A DNA stretch of 64,000 bases. Origin: Beroe forskalii (lineage: Eukaryota > Ctenophora > Nuda > Beroida > Beroidae). Shown here piece after piece: positions 10,766-22,097 of the stretch. Below the pieces are notes generated by a model. The model had not been told where the DNA came from. It did not search any database and saw nothing but the letters and a program-made list of their open reading frames with translations. The stretch is from NCBI GenBank assembly GCA_011033025.1, contig WFMF01000044.1, forward strand, positions 186,001-250,000, read 5' to 3'. The stretch's first letter is position 1, and each line of letters opens with the position of its first letter. The position numbers and the translations under genes were made by a program.

Positions 10766-13700
10766 GTATTAAAAACCATAAGTATTTGGTATTAGAAACC
10801 AAAAGTATAGTCCTTAGAAACAAGTTATCCAAAAGAGTTTAATGAGCTAAAAATCAGCAACATTTTTCATTCATAGTTTTGGTCAATGTGATTGTGTAAG
10901 CTCTGGATCAATTCACAGAAAATAATTTTGTGCAAATGATGTTTAGAAGGAACTCCTCATAAGTAGGCAATGCGACTGCTCATGAATTAGAAGATACCAG
11001 GATTGACATGAGTGCAATTAGTTTCTTTTTGCCCTATTTTGAACGTTTATTATGAAATTATATTACTCCTTTGTGAAAGCTAGATGATAACGATTGAAAA
11101 ATGCCCCCAGGAAGCAAAAATTTGGTGTGAATAACTTCATCCTTGATGAAGCAGAAGTTGACGATGATGCTGAAGATGACGATGATGAGTTAGAGGATGG
11201 CTTTGAGCAGCTCATAAACAAGGACTACAACGAGGAAGAAGAAGGTGATGTAGAGTCATTTCGGAACCAGAGACGTCTTGATCATCTCCTTAACATGCAG
11301 GAGGAGGATAAACTGGAGGAATATTACAGGTTAGCTTATAAGCTTATCTACCTCATAACTTGATTGATTCTTAGAAATCAGTGCTTGCTCAACCTTTCAA
11401 ATTTTTCCCTCTCCTATTGTGTTTTTGTTTTACAAAAAGGCAAATGAGAGGGTTAGCAGAGATCGAGTATTTTTGGGGGGGGGGCCAACCCCCTCAATTT
11501 TGGTGGATATAGAAAATCGCCAATAGGGGGTTTAATTTTGGGGGGTTTTGGGGGGCTTAATTCTTAGTGCAAAAATGGGCATTTTTTTCTCAAATGGTAC
11601 CTTTTTTGTTCCTGATTTTTTGCACCATTTCAAAATGGTACCATTTTTGGTCGTGATTTTTGGCGATTTTTATAAATGGTACCATTTTTGTTTCCGGTTT
11701 TTGGTACCATTTTTGTTTATAATTTTTGGAACTTTTATGAAATGGTACCATTTTTGTTTCTGATTTTCAGCATCTCTTTCAAATGGTACCGTTTTGTTTC
11801 TGATTTTTTACATCCTTTCAAAATGGTACCATTTTTGTTCCTCATTTTTTGTACCATTTCAAAATGGTACCAATTTTGTTCGTGATTTTTGGCGATTTTT
11901 AGAAATGGTACCATTTTTGTTTCCGGTTTTTGGTACCACTTTTGTTTATAATTTTTGGAACTTTTATGAAATGGTACCATTTTTGTTTCTGATTTTCAGC
12001 ATCTTTTTCAAATGGTACCATTTTGTTTTTGATTTTTAACACCATTTCAAAATGGTACCATTTTTGTTCCTGATTTTTTGCACCATTTCAAAATGGTACC
12101 ATTTTTGGTGGTGATTTTTGGCGATTTTTAGAAATGGTACCATTTTTGTTTCCGGTTTTTGGTACCATTTTTGTTTATAATTTTTGGAACTTTTATGAAA
12201 TGGTACCATTTTTGTTTCTGATTTTCAGCATATTTTTCAAATGGTACCATTTTGTTTCTGATTTTTAACATCCTTTCAAAATGGTACCGTTTTTGTTTCT
12301 GATTTTTTTGCACCATTTCAAAATGGTACCATTTTTGGTGGTGATTTTTTGGCGATTTTTAGAAATGGTACCATTTTTGTTTCCGGTTTTTGGTACCATT
12401 TTTGTTTATAATTTTTGGAACTTTTATGAAATGGTACCATTTTGTTTCTGATTTTTAACATCCTTTCAAAATGGTACCGTTTTTGTTTCAGGTATTCAGC
12501 CCCTTTTTAAATGGTACCAATTTTGTTTTTGATTTTTGGCATCATTTTCAATTGGTACCTTTTTCGTTTCTGATTTTTCAGAAGTACCCTTCTAAATTGG
12601 TACCAATTTTTTGTCCGATTTTTTGCGCCTTTTCGAAATGGTACCTTTTTATTTGTGTTTTGGCAACTTTTTCAAATGGTACTTTTTTGTTTCTTCATTT
12701 TGGTGCTTTTTGAATTTTTTTTTTGGTTTTTTAGGTTTTTTGGGTTACATTTTGGTCATTTCTGGGGCTTTTTCCAATGAATTTTGACATAAAAATCTGT
12801 TGTTTTTGAACATAAGTTTCACAGTCAGTGGCTTTTAAAGTTTATTTGGTGAATAGAAACGGCTATTTTCACATTTTTCACAGCTTGAAGGGCTTAGGTA
12901 TCACCTAACAGTAAAATGCACAATATTGCCTGATTAACTGGTGTCTCTTGCTGACTTACTGGTGACTCTTGCCTCAGTGACTGGTGACCCATGCCAGACC
13001 CAGCTTGTAACTTTTGCCTAACTCACTGGTGACTATGACCTGATCAAATGGGACCTCAAACCTGAGCGGCTGTGACTCCTGGCTGACACGCTGAGTGCTG
13101 TCCAGCTTTGCAACTGTTGCCTAATTCACTGTTGACTCTGACCTGACCAACTAGGGCCTCTTTCTCTCTAGCCTGACCAAATTATGACTTTTGCCTGACC
13201 TATTGGCTTTTTGGTGACCTTTACCCGTTCCAGATGGCGATTCTTGCATGACCAAATTGTGACCCAAATTGTGACCAAGTTAGGCCTTTTGCCTGAATTC
13301 CTCAATGACTGGTGACTCCCCATTACCTGATCTCCTGGCGCCTCCTACTTGACCTACTAGCGTCTCTCATCTGGCCTACTGACAACCTTAGCTGACCTAA
13401 TAAGGAACCTTATCTGGCCTACTGGCGACTCTTACCTGGCCTAGTGACGCTTCTTATCTGACCTACTGACTAATCTTCTCTGACCTACTTGCGAATCTTA
13501 CCTGACCTACTTTAATACTTTCGACCATTGCCTGACCATAGGTGACAGCAAAAACTTACCTGTGACCCAGCTGGTACTTCTTGCCTGATCCACTAGTGAA
13601 ACTTAAATTAAAAGCTCAAATAGATATAACTGTTTCAGCCATTGGCGTCTCTTGATCCTACCTTACCTACTAACGTCTTCTGATCCTACCTGACCTACTA

Positions 13701-16700
13701 GCTTCTCCTGATCCTACCTGACCTACTGGCGTCTCCTGATCCTACCTGACTAACTGGCATATTCTGGACTGATACTACCTGACCTACTAGTACTGGTGTC
13801 TCCTGATCCAGCCTGACGTACTGGCATCTCCTGATACTACCTTACCTATTGGCATGTCCTGATCCTACCTTACCTACTGGCGTCTCCAGTTCCTACTTGA
13901 CCTATGACTGGCGTCTCCTGATCCTACCTGACCTATGACTCCTGATCCTACCTGTGCTGATGTCTCCTGATCCTACCAGACCTACTGGCGTCTTCTGATC
14001 CTACCTGACCTACTGGTGTCTCCTGATCCTACCTGACCTACTGGCATCTGGACTGATCCTATCTGACCCATTGGAGACTGGCGTCTCCTGATCCTACCTG
14101 ACCTATAGCTCGTGTCTCCTGATTCTACCTGACTTACTGTGCACTGATGTCTCCTGATCCTACCAGACCTACTGGCGTCTTCTGATCCTACCTGACCTAC
14201 TGGCATCTGGACTGATCCTATCTGACCCATTGGAGACTGGCATCTCCTGATACTACCTTACCTATTGGCATGTCTTGATCCTACCTTACCTACTGGCGTC
14301 TCCAGTTCCTACCTGACCTATGACTGGCGTCTCCTGATCCTGCCTGACCTACATCTGGCGTCTCCTGATCCTACCTGAGCATCGTGATCCTACCTGACCT
14401 AATGGCATCTTCTGACCCTACCTTACCTACTGGTGTCTGCTATCCTACTTGATCTACTGGCGTCTCCTGATCCTACCTGACCTATAGCTCGTGTCTCCTG
14501 ATCCTACCTGACTTACTGTGCACTGATGTCTCCTGATCCTACCAGACCTACTGGCGTCTTCTGATCCTACCTGACCTACTGGTGTCTCCTGATCCTACCT
14601 GACCTACTGGCATCTGGACTGATCCTATCTGACCCATTGGAGACTGGCGTCTCCTGATCCTACCTGACCTATAGCTCGTGTCTCCTGATCCTACCTGACT
14701 TACTGTGCACTGATGTCTCCTGATCCTACCAGATCTACTGGCGTCTTCTGATCCTACCTGACCTACTGGTGTCTCCTGATCCTACCTGACCTACTGGCAT
14801 CTGGACTGATCCTATTTGACCCATTGGAGACTGGCATCTCCTGATCCTACCTGACCTATAGCTCGTGTCTCCTGATTCTACCTGACTTACTGTGCACTGA
14901 TGTCTCCTGATCCTACCAGACCTACTGGCGTCTTCTGATCCTACCTGACCAACTGGCGTCTCCTGATCCTACCTGACCTACTGGCATCTGGACTGATCCT
15001 ATCTGACCCATTGGAGACTGGCGTCTCCTGATCCTACCTGAGCCTCCTAATCCTACCTGACGTACTGGCATCTCCTGATCCCACCTTACCTATCAGCGTC
15101 TCCTGATCCTAACTGACCTATGACTGGCGTCTCATGATCCTATCTGACCTACAGCTGGCGTCTCCTGATCCTACCTGAGCATCGTGATCCTACCTGACCT
15201 ATAAAAAATGGCATCTTCTGATCCTACCGTACCTACTGGTGACTGCTATCCTACTTGATCTACTGGCGTATCCGGTTCCTACCTGACCTATAACTGGCGT
15301 CTCCTGATCCTACCTTATGACCCAGCTGGTACTTCTGGTCTGACCCACTGCTGACTCTTAGCTGATCAAGTAACCCACTGGTGATTCTGACGTGATATTC
15401 TGGCCGGATACCCTCTTACATGAACCAGAGGCTGACTAGACCCTTGGCGGCATCCTTTTCAGACTCACTTCTCCCAGTGTTAATTGCTCAATTATGACTT
15501 CACAGGACAGTAGGACACGTTTCATCAACAAGTCGACTCTCGCAAGAAGCTGGTGGCACTTGCCTGTCCCTTTGCCACACAGATGACTTTTTGACAGCTC
15601 GTGAAAGATATGCTGAGCATCAATAATCAAGCCTTGCTGACTGATGAAGCCTTTATCATTGCTTGGTGACTAAGTGCCTACAAACTGGTCTTCTGGTGAT
15701 CATTGTGGCTGACCTTTGTCAATCATAATTTAAGCAAGAATGCTAAATTGCTCTCAACTGGCCGACCTTCATCTGGCGACCTTCACCTGGTGCCTTGTTG
15801 GTCCTTTCTTGCCCCCTTGTGACTCCCAGCTGACTCCCTGCAACACTTCTCTGGCCCTCTGGTGACACTAGTCTGATCTCCTCATAACACTTGGTGAATC
15901 CTTGGCCCTTCGTCACCCGGCCCTGGTGAACCAAGGACGACCTTTTGAAGGACCCTCGGGTCTTGAATAACCCCTACGTGGTAATGAGTGGCCAAAGCGC
16001 TCTTGTTTAGACCAGTATGGCCTGATTCGACACCTTTTGATCGTTAACTGTTCCTCTCTAATCACTGTTGGACCAAGGTCCCGTGCTACCTCATGATTTT
16101 CCGTTGTACCTTATCAAAAAGCACTGAGGGCTCTTAAAATGCTTCTCAAATGCTAATAAAGTCCTTAAAATAGTGATTTAAGCCATCTGTAATTATTGAA
16201 AACCATTGAGTATCAATAAGAATATGTAAATAACACAAATAACACATTGGTGTGAAATGTCCAAAAAGTTCAAAAAATCCAACCCAAAAAAAACCAAAAA
16301 AAACAAAAAAAACCGAAAAAAACCAAAAAAAAACAAGCCCTACCCCAAATTTGGGATCTTGGGCTTGGTTTTTTTTGGGCTACAATCCCCCCACAATGGT
16401 ACCATCAGTTGGAGTCGCGTAGCAACCTTAATTGCGCGCGCAGTTGCGCGCAATTCACTCCGCAAGATCAGGATGGATGTACATATCGACAAGTTTTGTG
16501 CGCGACGCTGCAACTCAACATCATGCGTGGTGCGCGCAAGTCAAGCTTAAGCTAGCCGATCAAATTGTTAGCTAATATTTAAGATCCAAATCTACATTTT
16601 ACCAATGTTTGATTGCTTGAAACACGATCAATTTTGAAAAATTGGTGGAGGAAGAACAAATTAATACATTTTGAAAAAATCATGAAATTGAATCATCAAT

Positions 16701-19700
16701 GCTAGTTGCTTCAAATTCAACCGCGACAACCATGACAAATCTACAAAGTGTACGGGATAATCATAAATGAACGATTCGAATTACTTTACTTTTCAGTATT
16801 ATTTTTCATCAGCAATTACTATGAGGTCGTGCATTGTTTTGCAGTCGGATTGTTTTACTTCTACTACTTCATCTTCAAAAAGTGCGCAGAACACTATAAA
16901 ATGTTTAGAGGATACAAATTCTCACTCGAACGTTATATGCACGTGCAAATTGCTATCACGTGACACGTGTAACCTTTATTGTTAATTGGGAGAGGGAAAT
17001 TAAAGCGCTCGCCGAAGTTAGAGAAAACGAGCGCAATTCTTGTTCTAGTTCTACCTACGTTTTTTGGTAAATATCATTCATGATTTGGCATTCTCTGCTT
17101 TTCTTTATTTTTCTCTGTACGATATGGATAATGATGGCAACATGTGCAAAAAGAACAGAATATGAACTTGCATATTTTACTTGCTTATTCAGCATGAATC
17201 TTTGTTTCTATGCATATCCTGCATTTAATAATTTTCAGCATCATCTCATTAGTAGTATGTATTAACGTTAAACGTGCATCCCTACGCTGTCCTCTTACAA
17301 CTTAACTACGTATTACGTACCTTATCCCACTAATTCAAATTAAAATTAAAATTCACTTTATTAAGGGGTACTCTTCGTTGAAACTATAATCGTGATGTGA
17401 ACAAAAAATGCGCTTCCTCAAAATCTTCTTACAAAATTGCATCTTTTCTCGTCTTTTCAGGAAGAAGTATGAACAAGTTGATGCCGATGAACAAATTGAC
17501 ACGAGTAACTTTGCAAAGAATGAAGAAGTGAAGCAGCAGAGCGCGTTGCCCGGAGTCAAAGACCCCCGTCTGTATCAGGTTAAGTGCCGGATGGGCGAGG
17601 AGAAGCAGACAGCCATTAAACTCCTGCGGAAGTTCATCAACCTGGAGATCAACGGCGACCCTCTCCAGATCAAGTCTGTCGTTGTTCCTGTTGGTGTGAA
17701 GGGATGTGTCTACATTGAATCATTCAAACAGACGCATGTTAAGGAGGCCATTACTGGTATCAATGCTTTGGCTATGGGAAAATGGCAGCAACCCATGGTG
17801 CCTATAAATGAAATGGCAGATGTATTGAAGGTGAGTGTGACTTTAAAACTTGAAATTCCTTTCAGATTCTTGTCTCTTCTCTTCTCGTCCCCTCGCCTCT
17901 CTAGAACATTCTCGAGTTTAATCGATCGATTTTCTTCACAAGTCGACTCTCTAAAATTGTTCAACTGATATTAGGTCATGGGGGAAAAGTAGTAAATCAA
18001 TACCTAGAACCCTATTCATTTTAACGTTTTAACAGGACGTTTTACTTACAGGTCCGTGGTGTAACGCCCGAGTGTATCATAATGCATCCGAAGTTAATCC
18101 CCAGGATTTTGCAACCACATTAAATCTTCCTCAGGTCGTGAGCGAACCTCTGGCAATAAAGCAAAACTCCTGGGTCAGGATAAAGCGAGGTATATACCGA
18201 GATGATCTGGCGCAGATAGACTTTGTGGAGCACAATCACAACAAGGCTGTCTGTAAACTCCTCCCCAGAATCGATTACAAAAAAGTGAAGAGGATGTACA
18301 AGGATAGGGAACCAGTTAACAACTACCGCCGATCTGCAAAGGGCCGTCCTCCTCAGAAGTTATTCGATGCTGATCTTATTCGATCACTAAATGGTGAAAT
18401 GAAAAAAGACGGCGATTTCCTCATTTTCGAAGGTGGACGGTATAGGAATGGTTTTCTGTATAAGACCCTCCCATTCACCGGCATTACAATCGACGGTCCC
18501 AAACCATCGCTGGAGGAGCTGGAGAAGTTTGACGAAGGTCCTGAGAACGTTGACCCTGACCTGCTGCCTGCCGATAAGAAACTGACAACGGACTCTGTAT
18601 TTGCTGCTGGGGACATTGTAGAAGTGTGCGAGGGAGAGTTGATCCACATGACTGGTACCATCATCAGTATATCTGGCGACAAAGTCACCATCGTTCCGAA
18701 CCATGCTGATCTGAAGAACGCCGGGGCTTTGGACTTCCCTTCTCGAGAATTACGGAAAATATTCAAAGATGGCGATCACGTGAGAGTGATAAACGGTAAG
18801 TACGAAGGTGAGACAGGTCTGGTGGTTCGAGTGGATGACAATGTGGCAGTTCTTGTGGCAGATACCACCTACTCCGAGATGAAGGTCCGGCCCCGGGACA
18901 TGCAGCTCTGTACGGAGATGAACTCTGGGGTGGACAGTCAGGGGATGTATCAGATTGGAGACGTGGTGGAGGTGGACCAGCAGACGGTCGGTTACATCGT
19001 CAGAATCGAGAGGGAATCCGTTAGGATTCTCACTCAACACGGCAAAACGCAGTCGGTGAGAAATAATGCTATTGTTAAGAAAGTTAGGTGCGGTGAGGCT
19101 CTTGATTCTCAGCAAAACTTCGTTCGGAAAAGAAATATTGTGAATGTTCTTGATACTGGAACACAGGGAGAAATCAAATTCATCTGGAGGCATTTCTTGT
19201 TTTTGTTCAACAGATGCCATGGAGAGAATGGGGGCATATTCGTGGCTAAAGCTAGGAACACCCTGCTAGCAGGAGCCCAGAAGTTGTCCTCCGAGATTCC
19301 TGCAGGCGCCTCGTCTCCCAGACTAGCATCTCCCTCCAGAAGCCCTGCAAGGTCACCAGCCAGATCACCAGCCTATGGTCGAGGTGGTGGGAGGAGAGAC
19401 AAGAGGGACAAAGACTTTATTGGTAAGACAGTGAGGGTAAAGCAGGGTGCCTACAAAGGCTATGTTGGAATAGTGAGGGATTGCACTGATACCACAGCCC
19501 GAATAGAACTCCACACAGATTGTAAGATTATCTCAGTTGAGAAGTCCCATCTTCTGGAAGTGGCTACTGCCACGGGAGGCTTTACCACGCCCTCCACCCC
19601 CTACATCACCAAAACACCAGCTTACGGCACCATGGGCTCTGCCACTCCCATGTACGGCACGCAGGGCAGCAGGACGCCCATGTACGGGTCTAGTGGTGGA

Positions 19701-20507
19701 CAGACCCCTACCCGGGGAGACAGAACGCCGTATTACGGCGCTCAGACGCCAACCCATGACGGCAGCAACACACCCAGAGCAGGAGGCTTCAGCGCTTGGG
19801 ACCCCAACTACCCCAACACTCCTGCTCGCTCTGACGACTACAACGATTTCTACGACAACTCTCCCTCCCCTGCCCCCTTCTCTCCTGCCAACCCTCAGAC
19901 CCCTGGATATGGGGAGCCCATGACTCCTGGCTACGGCATAGAGTCCATTGGAAACCCCGCTACTCCGGGGACCAGCTCCGACTTCAACCCTTCCAGTCCG
20001 AGTGTTCCCTCCCCCGTGTCTCCCGCCTCGCCCTACACGGAGCCCACCCCCTCCCCGGGAAGCTCCAGTCTGGGCCCTCCCTCTCCGGGGTCCGACCACT
20101 CAGTCCCCAGCCCCTACAGCAGCACCGGAAGTGCCCCCAGTCCCATGACACCGCAAGGCCCTAACGAGAATTGGCCTCTTCCTGGCATTGAAGTGGTCAT
20201 GTTGGACTCCTTCGAAGATGGGCAGTATTTTGATCAGCCAGGCTACATCAGGGCTGTAACTGGAACCACGTCAACGGTTTGGCTTTATGAAGAAAAGCGG
20301 GAGTTTGACTGCCAAGCTTTCCAGATGAAGCCAGTTGTTCCTAAGAAGCTGGATAAAGTCGTGATTATCACTGGTAACAGGAAGGGCAGTTATGGACAGT
20401 TGATCAACATTGACAATGACGATGGCATAGTTAAAGCTGACAAGGGTTCTGAGTTGAGAATTTTGAAATTAGAGTCGTTGGCTAAGTTGTCCACGCATCA
20501 TACGTAG
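10638..20507 (+). CDS. SUPT5H: Transcription elongation factor SPT5 (DSIF large subunit), 4 exons
   Basis: SPT5 pairs with SPT4 as DSIF, binds RNA polymerase II in the nucleus and controls pausing and processivity. Exons 10638-10765, 11111-11329, 17461-17830 and 18135-20507 join in frame (intron phases 2, 2, 0) to about 1029 aa; human SPT5 has 1087. Visible in order: an acidic N-terminus; the conserved FILDEAEVDD segment; LEEYYR joined to KKY; the NGN domain (exon 3, LPGVKDPRLYQVKC to MVPINEMADVLK); KOW domains at about 18168-18280 (SWVRIKRGIY), 18610-18700, 18770-18860, 18955-19060 and 19420-19560; a C-terminal repeat region rich in SRTPMYG/QTP (from 19610); and a final KOW-like domain at 20340-20470. 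All key parts are present, so the gene looks functional. Oddities are one 2.37 kb exon covering all KOW domains and a 6.1 kb repeat-filled second intron. Confidence 0.95.
11111..11329 (+). CDS. SUPT5H: SPT5 exon 2
   Basis: The acceptor is ...CCCCCAG at 11110 and the donor GTTAGC at 11330. It encodes FILDEAEVDDDAEDDDDELE and ends QEEDKLEEYY plus a split Arg codon completed by exon 3. The order and spacing follow SPT5 of other animals (FILDEADVDD ... EEELGEYY). Confidence 0.88.
11560..12720 (+). repeat. AAATGGTACCATTTTTG tandem array in SPT5 intron 2
   Basis: Units of about 30-35 bp centred on AATGGTACC(A)TTTTTG are organised in a higher-order repeat of about 230 bp: the marker GGCGATTTTT recurs near 11663, 11891, 12120 and 12352. 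Each unit holds a GGTACC palindrome. The long ORFs on both strands are artefacts of the repeat. Confidence 0.9.
12940..15330 (+). repeat. CTGATCCTACCTGACCTACTGGCGTCT tandem array in SPT5 intron 2
   Basis: A degenerate minisatellite with a unit of about 25-28 bp becomes regular from 13640. A longer marker, CATCTGGACTGATCCTATCT, recurs at about 14046, 14213, 14612, 14801 and 14990, showing a higher-order repeat of roughly 170-190 bp. It has no coding value. Confidence 0.9.
15340..17460 (+). other. Rest of SPT5 intron 2
   Basis: No gene is seen. It holds the decayed edge of the array (to about 15.9 kb), an A-rich tract of AAAAACC type (16263-16345), a CpG-rich patch (16420-16550) and ordinary AT-rich intron ending in the polypyrimidine/acceptor TCTCGTCTTTTCAG at 17460. 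Confidence 0.6.
17461..17830 (+). CDS. SUPT5H: SPT5 exon 3 (NGN domain)
   Basis: The acceptor is CTTTTCAG at 17460 and the donor GTGAGT at 17831. It encodes LPGVKDPRLYQVKCRMGEE, then PLQIKSVVVP, KGCVYIESFKQTHVKEAI and MVPINEMADVLK. This is the NusG N-terminal domain that contacts the polymerase clamp and SPT4. The phase 0 junction to exon 4 places VVSEPLAIKQNSWVRIKRG directly after VLK, as expected for the family. Confidence 0.93.
18135..20507 (+). CDS. SUPT5H: SPT5 exon 4 (all KOW domains, CTR, stop)
   Basis: The acceptor is CTTCCTCAG at 18134. The upstream open frame from 18072 is intron read-through, so the ATG there is not a start. This exon carries every KOW domain, the Thr-Pro-rich C-terminal region (phosphorylated by P-TEFb in other animals) and the stop at 20505-20507. 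Vertebrate homologues split this part into many exons, so introns have been lost or a spliced copy was incorporated. Confidence 0.93.
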   Translation, partial: VVSEPLAIKQNSWVRIKRGIYRDDLAQIDFVEHNHNKAVCKLLPRIDYKKVKRMYKDREPVNNYRRSAKGRPPQKLFDADLIRSLNGEMKKDGDFLIFEGGRYRNGFLYKTLPFTGITIDGPKPSLEELEKFDEGPENVDPDLLPADKKLTTDSVFAAGDIVEVCEGELIHMTGTIISISGDKVTIVPNHADLKNAGALDFPSRELRKIFKDGDHVRVINGKYEGETGLVVRVDDNVAVLVADTTYSEMKVRPRDMQLCTEMNSGVDSQGMYQIGDVVEVDQQTVGYIVRIERESVRILTQHGKTQSVRNNAIVKKVRCGEALDSQQNFVRKRNIVNVLDTGTQGEIKFIWRHFLFLFNRCHGENGGIFVAKARNTLLAGAQKLSSEIPAGASSPRLASPSRSPARSPARSPAYGRGGGRRDKRDKDFIGKTVRVKQGAYKGYVGIVRDCTDTTARIELHTDCKIISVEKSHLLEVATATGGFTTPSTPYITKTPAYGTMGSATPMYGTQGSRTPMYGSSGGQTPTRGDRTPYYGAQTPTHDGSNTPRAGGFSAWDPNYPNTPARSDDYNDFYDNSPSPAPFSPANPQTPGYGEPMTPGYGIESIGNPATPGTSSDFNPSSPSVPSPVSPASPYTEPTPSPGSSSLGPPSPGSDHSVPSPYSSTGSAPSPMTPQGPNENWPLPGIEVVMLDSFEDGQYFDQPGYIRAVTGTTSTVWLYEEKREFDCQAFQMKPVVPKKLDKVVIITGNRKGSYGQLINIDNDDGIVKADKGSELRILKLESLAKLSTHHT

Positions 20508-21150
20508 GAAGCCATGTTTTCTGTTCTGATCAAGTGATCAAAGAAAGGATCTCCAATGTCAATGATTTGTTTTTCTGGACAGCCAGTGAACTAAAATTAC
20601 TATATGTATTGCAATTATATTGGCTAGTTCTGTTAATAAGCGATTTTGATTCGTAAGCTCTTATTTTTCAATGGGGATGAAAAAAGTTCTTTTGATCATT
20701 GATCAACGCTGATAAGTCTCATATCCGCATAAGGATTCTAGCTCTTAGAAATCCAATATATATTATTTTCACAATTCTATAGAATTCAATGATGATATTA
20801 TGGTTGATTTGATTTAAAATTAGTCATGTCAAATTTACATTTTTGATATTTGAAAGGATGTCATTTATTAATTACTGACCTTGTATCTGTATAATTATGT
20901 ATGTCAAGCTATCATTTCGTATTTTGTGGGAATGTCAAAAAACTGACTTGAATTTATTAAAGTTCAATATTCCATTATATAGACTCATGAGATGATTCAT
21001 CGTAGACAAGTTAAATGTCTATATCTTCTGAGGTTCAAATCTAACAAAAATTACCTGAAATATCAGCTGATTTACCCGTGTGCATTTTCAGTCAAATACC
21101 ATTTACTCTTCAGTGCGGAACAATTGTCCCTCTAACCTCTCCCTCTCTAG
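20508..21150 (+). other. SPT5-RPB12 spacer
   Basis: The 643 bp hold no ORF and no AATAAA that I can see; the nearest candidate is ATTAAAG at about 20958. The spacer ends in a strong polypyrimidine tract and AG (TCTCCCTCTCTAG, 21138-21150) two bases before the RPB12 ATG. That acceptor serves either a 5' UTR intron or a spliced leader. Confidence 0.55.
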
Positions 21151-21152
21151 GA

Positions 21153-21521
21153 ATGTCCACAGTCTCAGACCCCCGGTCCGGGGGCGGCTCCCCCGCCTCC
21201 TCGCCCCTCTTCTCCCCTCCCACCTCCCCCGCAGGGGGCTCCTTCTCGCCCACCAGTGGGCCTGGCTCGCCCCCCGTGGGCTCCCCTCCAGCCCGGGCCT
21301 CCCCCTCGGGCATGTCTCCCTCCGCCAACGACCAGAACATCCAGAACGCAGCTGCAGCGAGTGTGGGCTCCCAAGTGAAGAAAGCGATGATTTATGTGTG
21401 CGGGGAGTGCAGGAGCGACAATGAGATCAAGTCACGTGACCCGATCAGGTGCAGGGAGTGCGGGCACAGGATCATGTACAAGAAGAGGACTAACCGGATG
21501 ATGGTGTTCAATGCCAGATAG
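21153..21521 (+). CDS. POLR2K: RNA polymerase subunit RPB12/RPABC4 with extended N-terminus
   Basis: RPB12 is the small zinc-binding subunit common to RNA polymerases I, II and III. The last 50 residues read [20 protein letters not shown], then [17 protein letters not shown] and MVFNAR. The four zinc ligands are in two CxxC pairs (CGEC, CREC), and the C-terminal block is near-identical to the family. The human protein is 58 aa; this one is 122 aa if the ATG at 21153 is used. The extra roughly 65 residues are Ser/Pro/Gly-rich (repeated SP steps, such as SPPTSPAGG). Internal Met codons closer to the domain exist (GMSPSAND at about 21312). The start at 21153 is chosen because an acceptor AG lies just upstream. 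Confidence 0.93.
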   Translation: MSTVSDPRSGGGSPASSPLFSPPTSPAGGSFSPTSGPGSPPVGSPPARASPSGMSPSANDQNIQNAAAASVGSQVKKAMIYVCGECRSDNEIKSRDPIRCRECGHRIMYKKRTNRMMVFNAR

Positions 21522-21913
21522 TCAAGGGTGGTGGTTATCTTTTCGTGAAGAGGATGGAAAGGACTCTGGAATCAATATTTCACTATAACAAGATCCTTGG
21601 CATTCTGCATTTGATAAGACTATGAAAGTATGAAGGGCATGAAGGCATAGAAAACCATAACCCTTTTTATATTATTCTGATTTCCGCCGGAATTCAAATG
21701 TGTTACTCTACTGGAATGCCTCTCAAGACTTCTGAGGATGCTTTGTCGGAGACATGCTGTTTTAACTTTTAATTACCTTCAGATTATTTATTGTTCTCTA
21801 TAATGTATTTTTATTTGGATAATTATCGCTGTAATTATTGCCGTTGGCCCGTGTTGTAGATGTTTGAACAATTATATTCGATACTTCTGTACAACTACAT
21901 AAATCAAACTACA

Positions 21914-21919
21914 AATAAA
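21914..21919 (+). promoter_or_regulatory. Polyadenylation signal AATAAA for RPB12
   Basis: A canonical AATAAA (within ACAAATAAAATC) lies about 390 bp after the RPB12 stop and before the uL16m gene, so RPB12 can have its own 3' end. Confidence 0.5.
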
Positions 21920-22097
21920 ATCAATATTGACAAGTTGACAGTATTTGACATAATTTGAATGATATGTAATGCAAATTCTGTTGATTAATGATTAACTCCC
22001 TGCTAAGATTTGAACAATTATTCTAATCACTATGAAAGTATGAAAGCCTCTAAAGCCACCGGGTCCCCCCACTAGAATGGTATGATATTACAGCGCG

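Noticed and set aside
13640-15330. CRISPR-like repeat-spacer array
   Set aside because: Units are contiguous and degenerate with no unique spacers, in a eukaryotic intron; it is a minisatellite.
18072-18134. ATG at 18072 as the start of an 811 aa protein
   Set aside because: The preceding codons are intron read-through; a good acceptor at 18134 joins the NGN exon in phase and restores the SPT5 order.
19533-20148. Overlapping ORFs on both strands across the SPT5 C-terminal region
   Set aside because: Shadows of the Pro/Ser/Thr-rich coding region; GC-rich codons leave other frames open.
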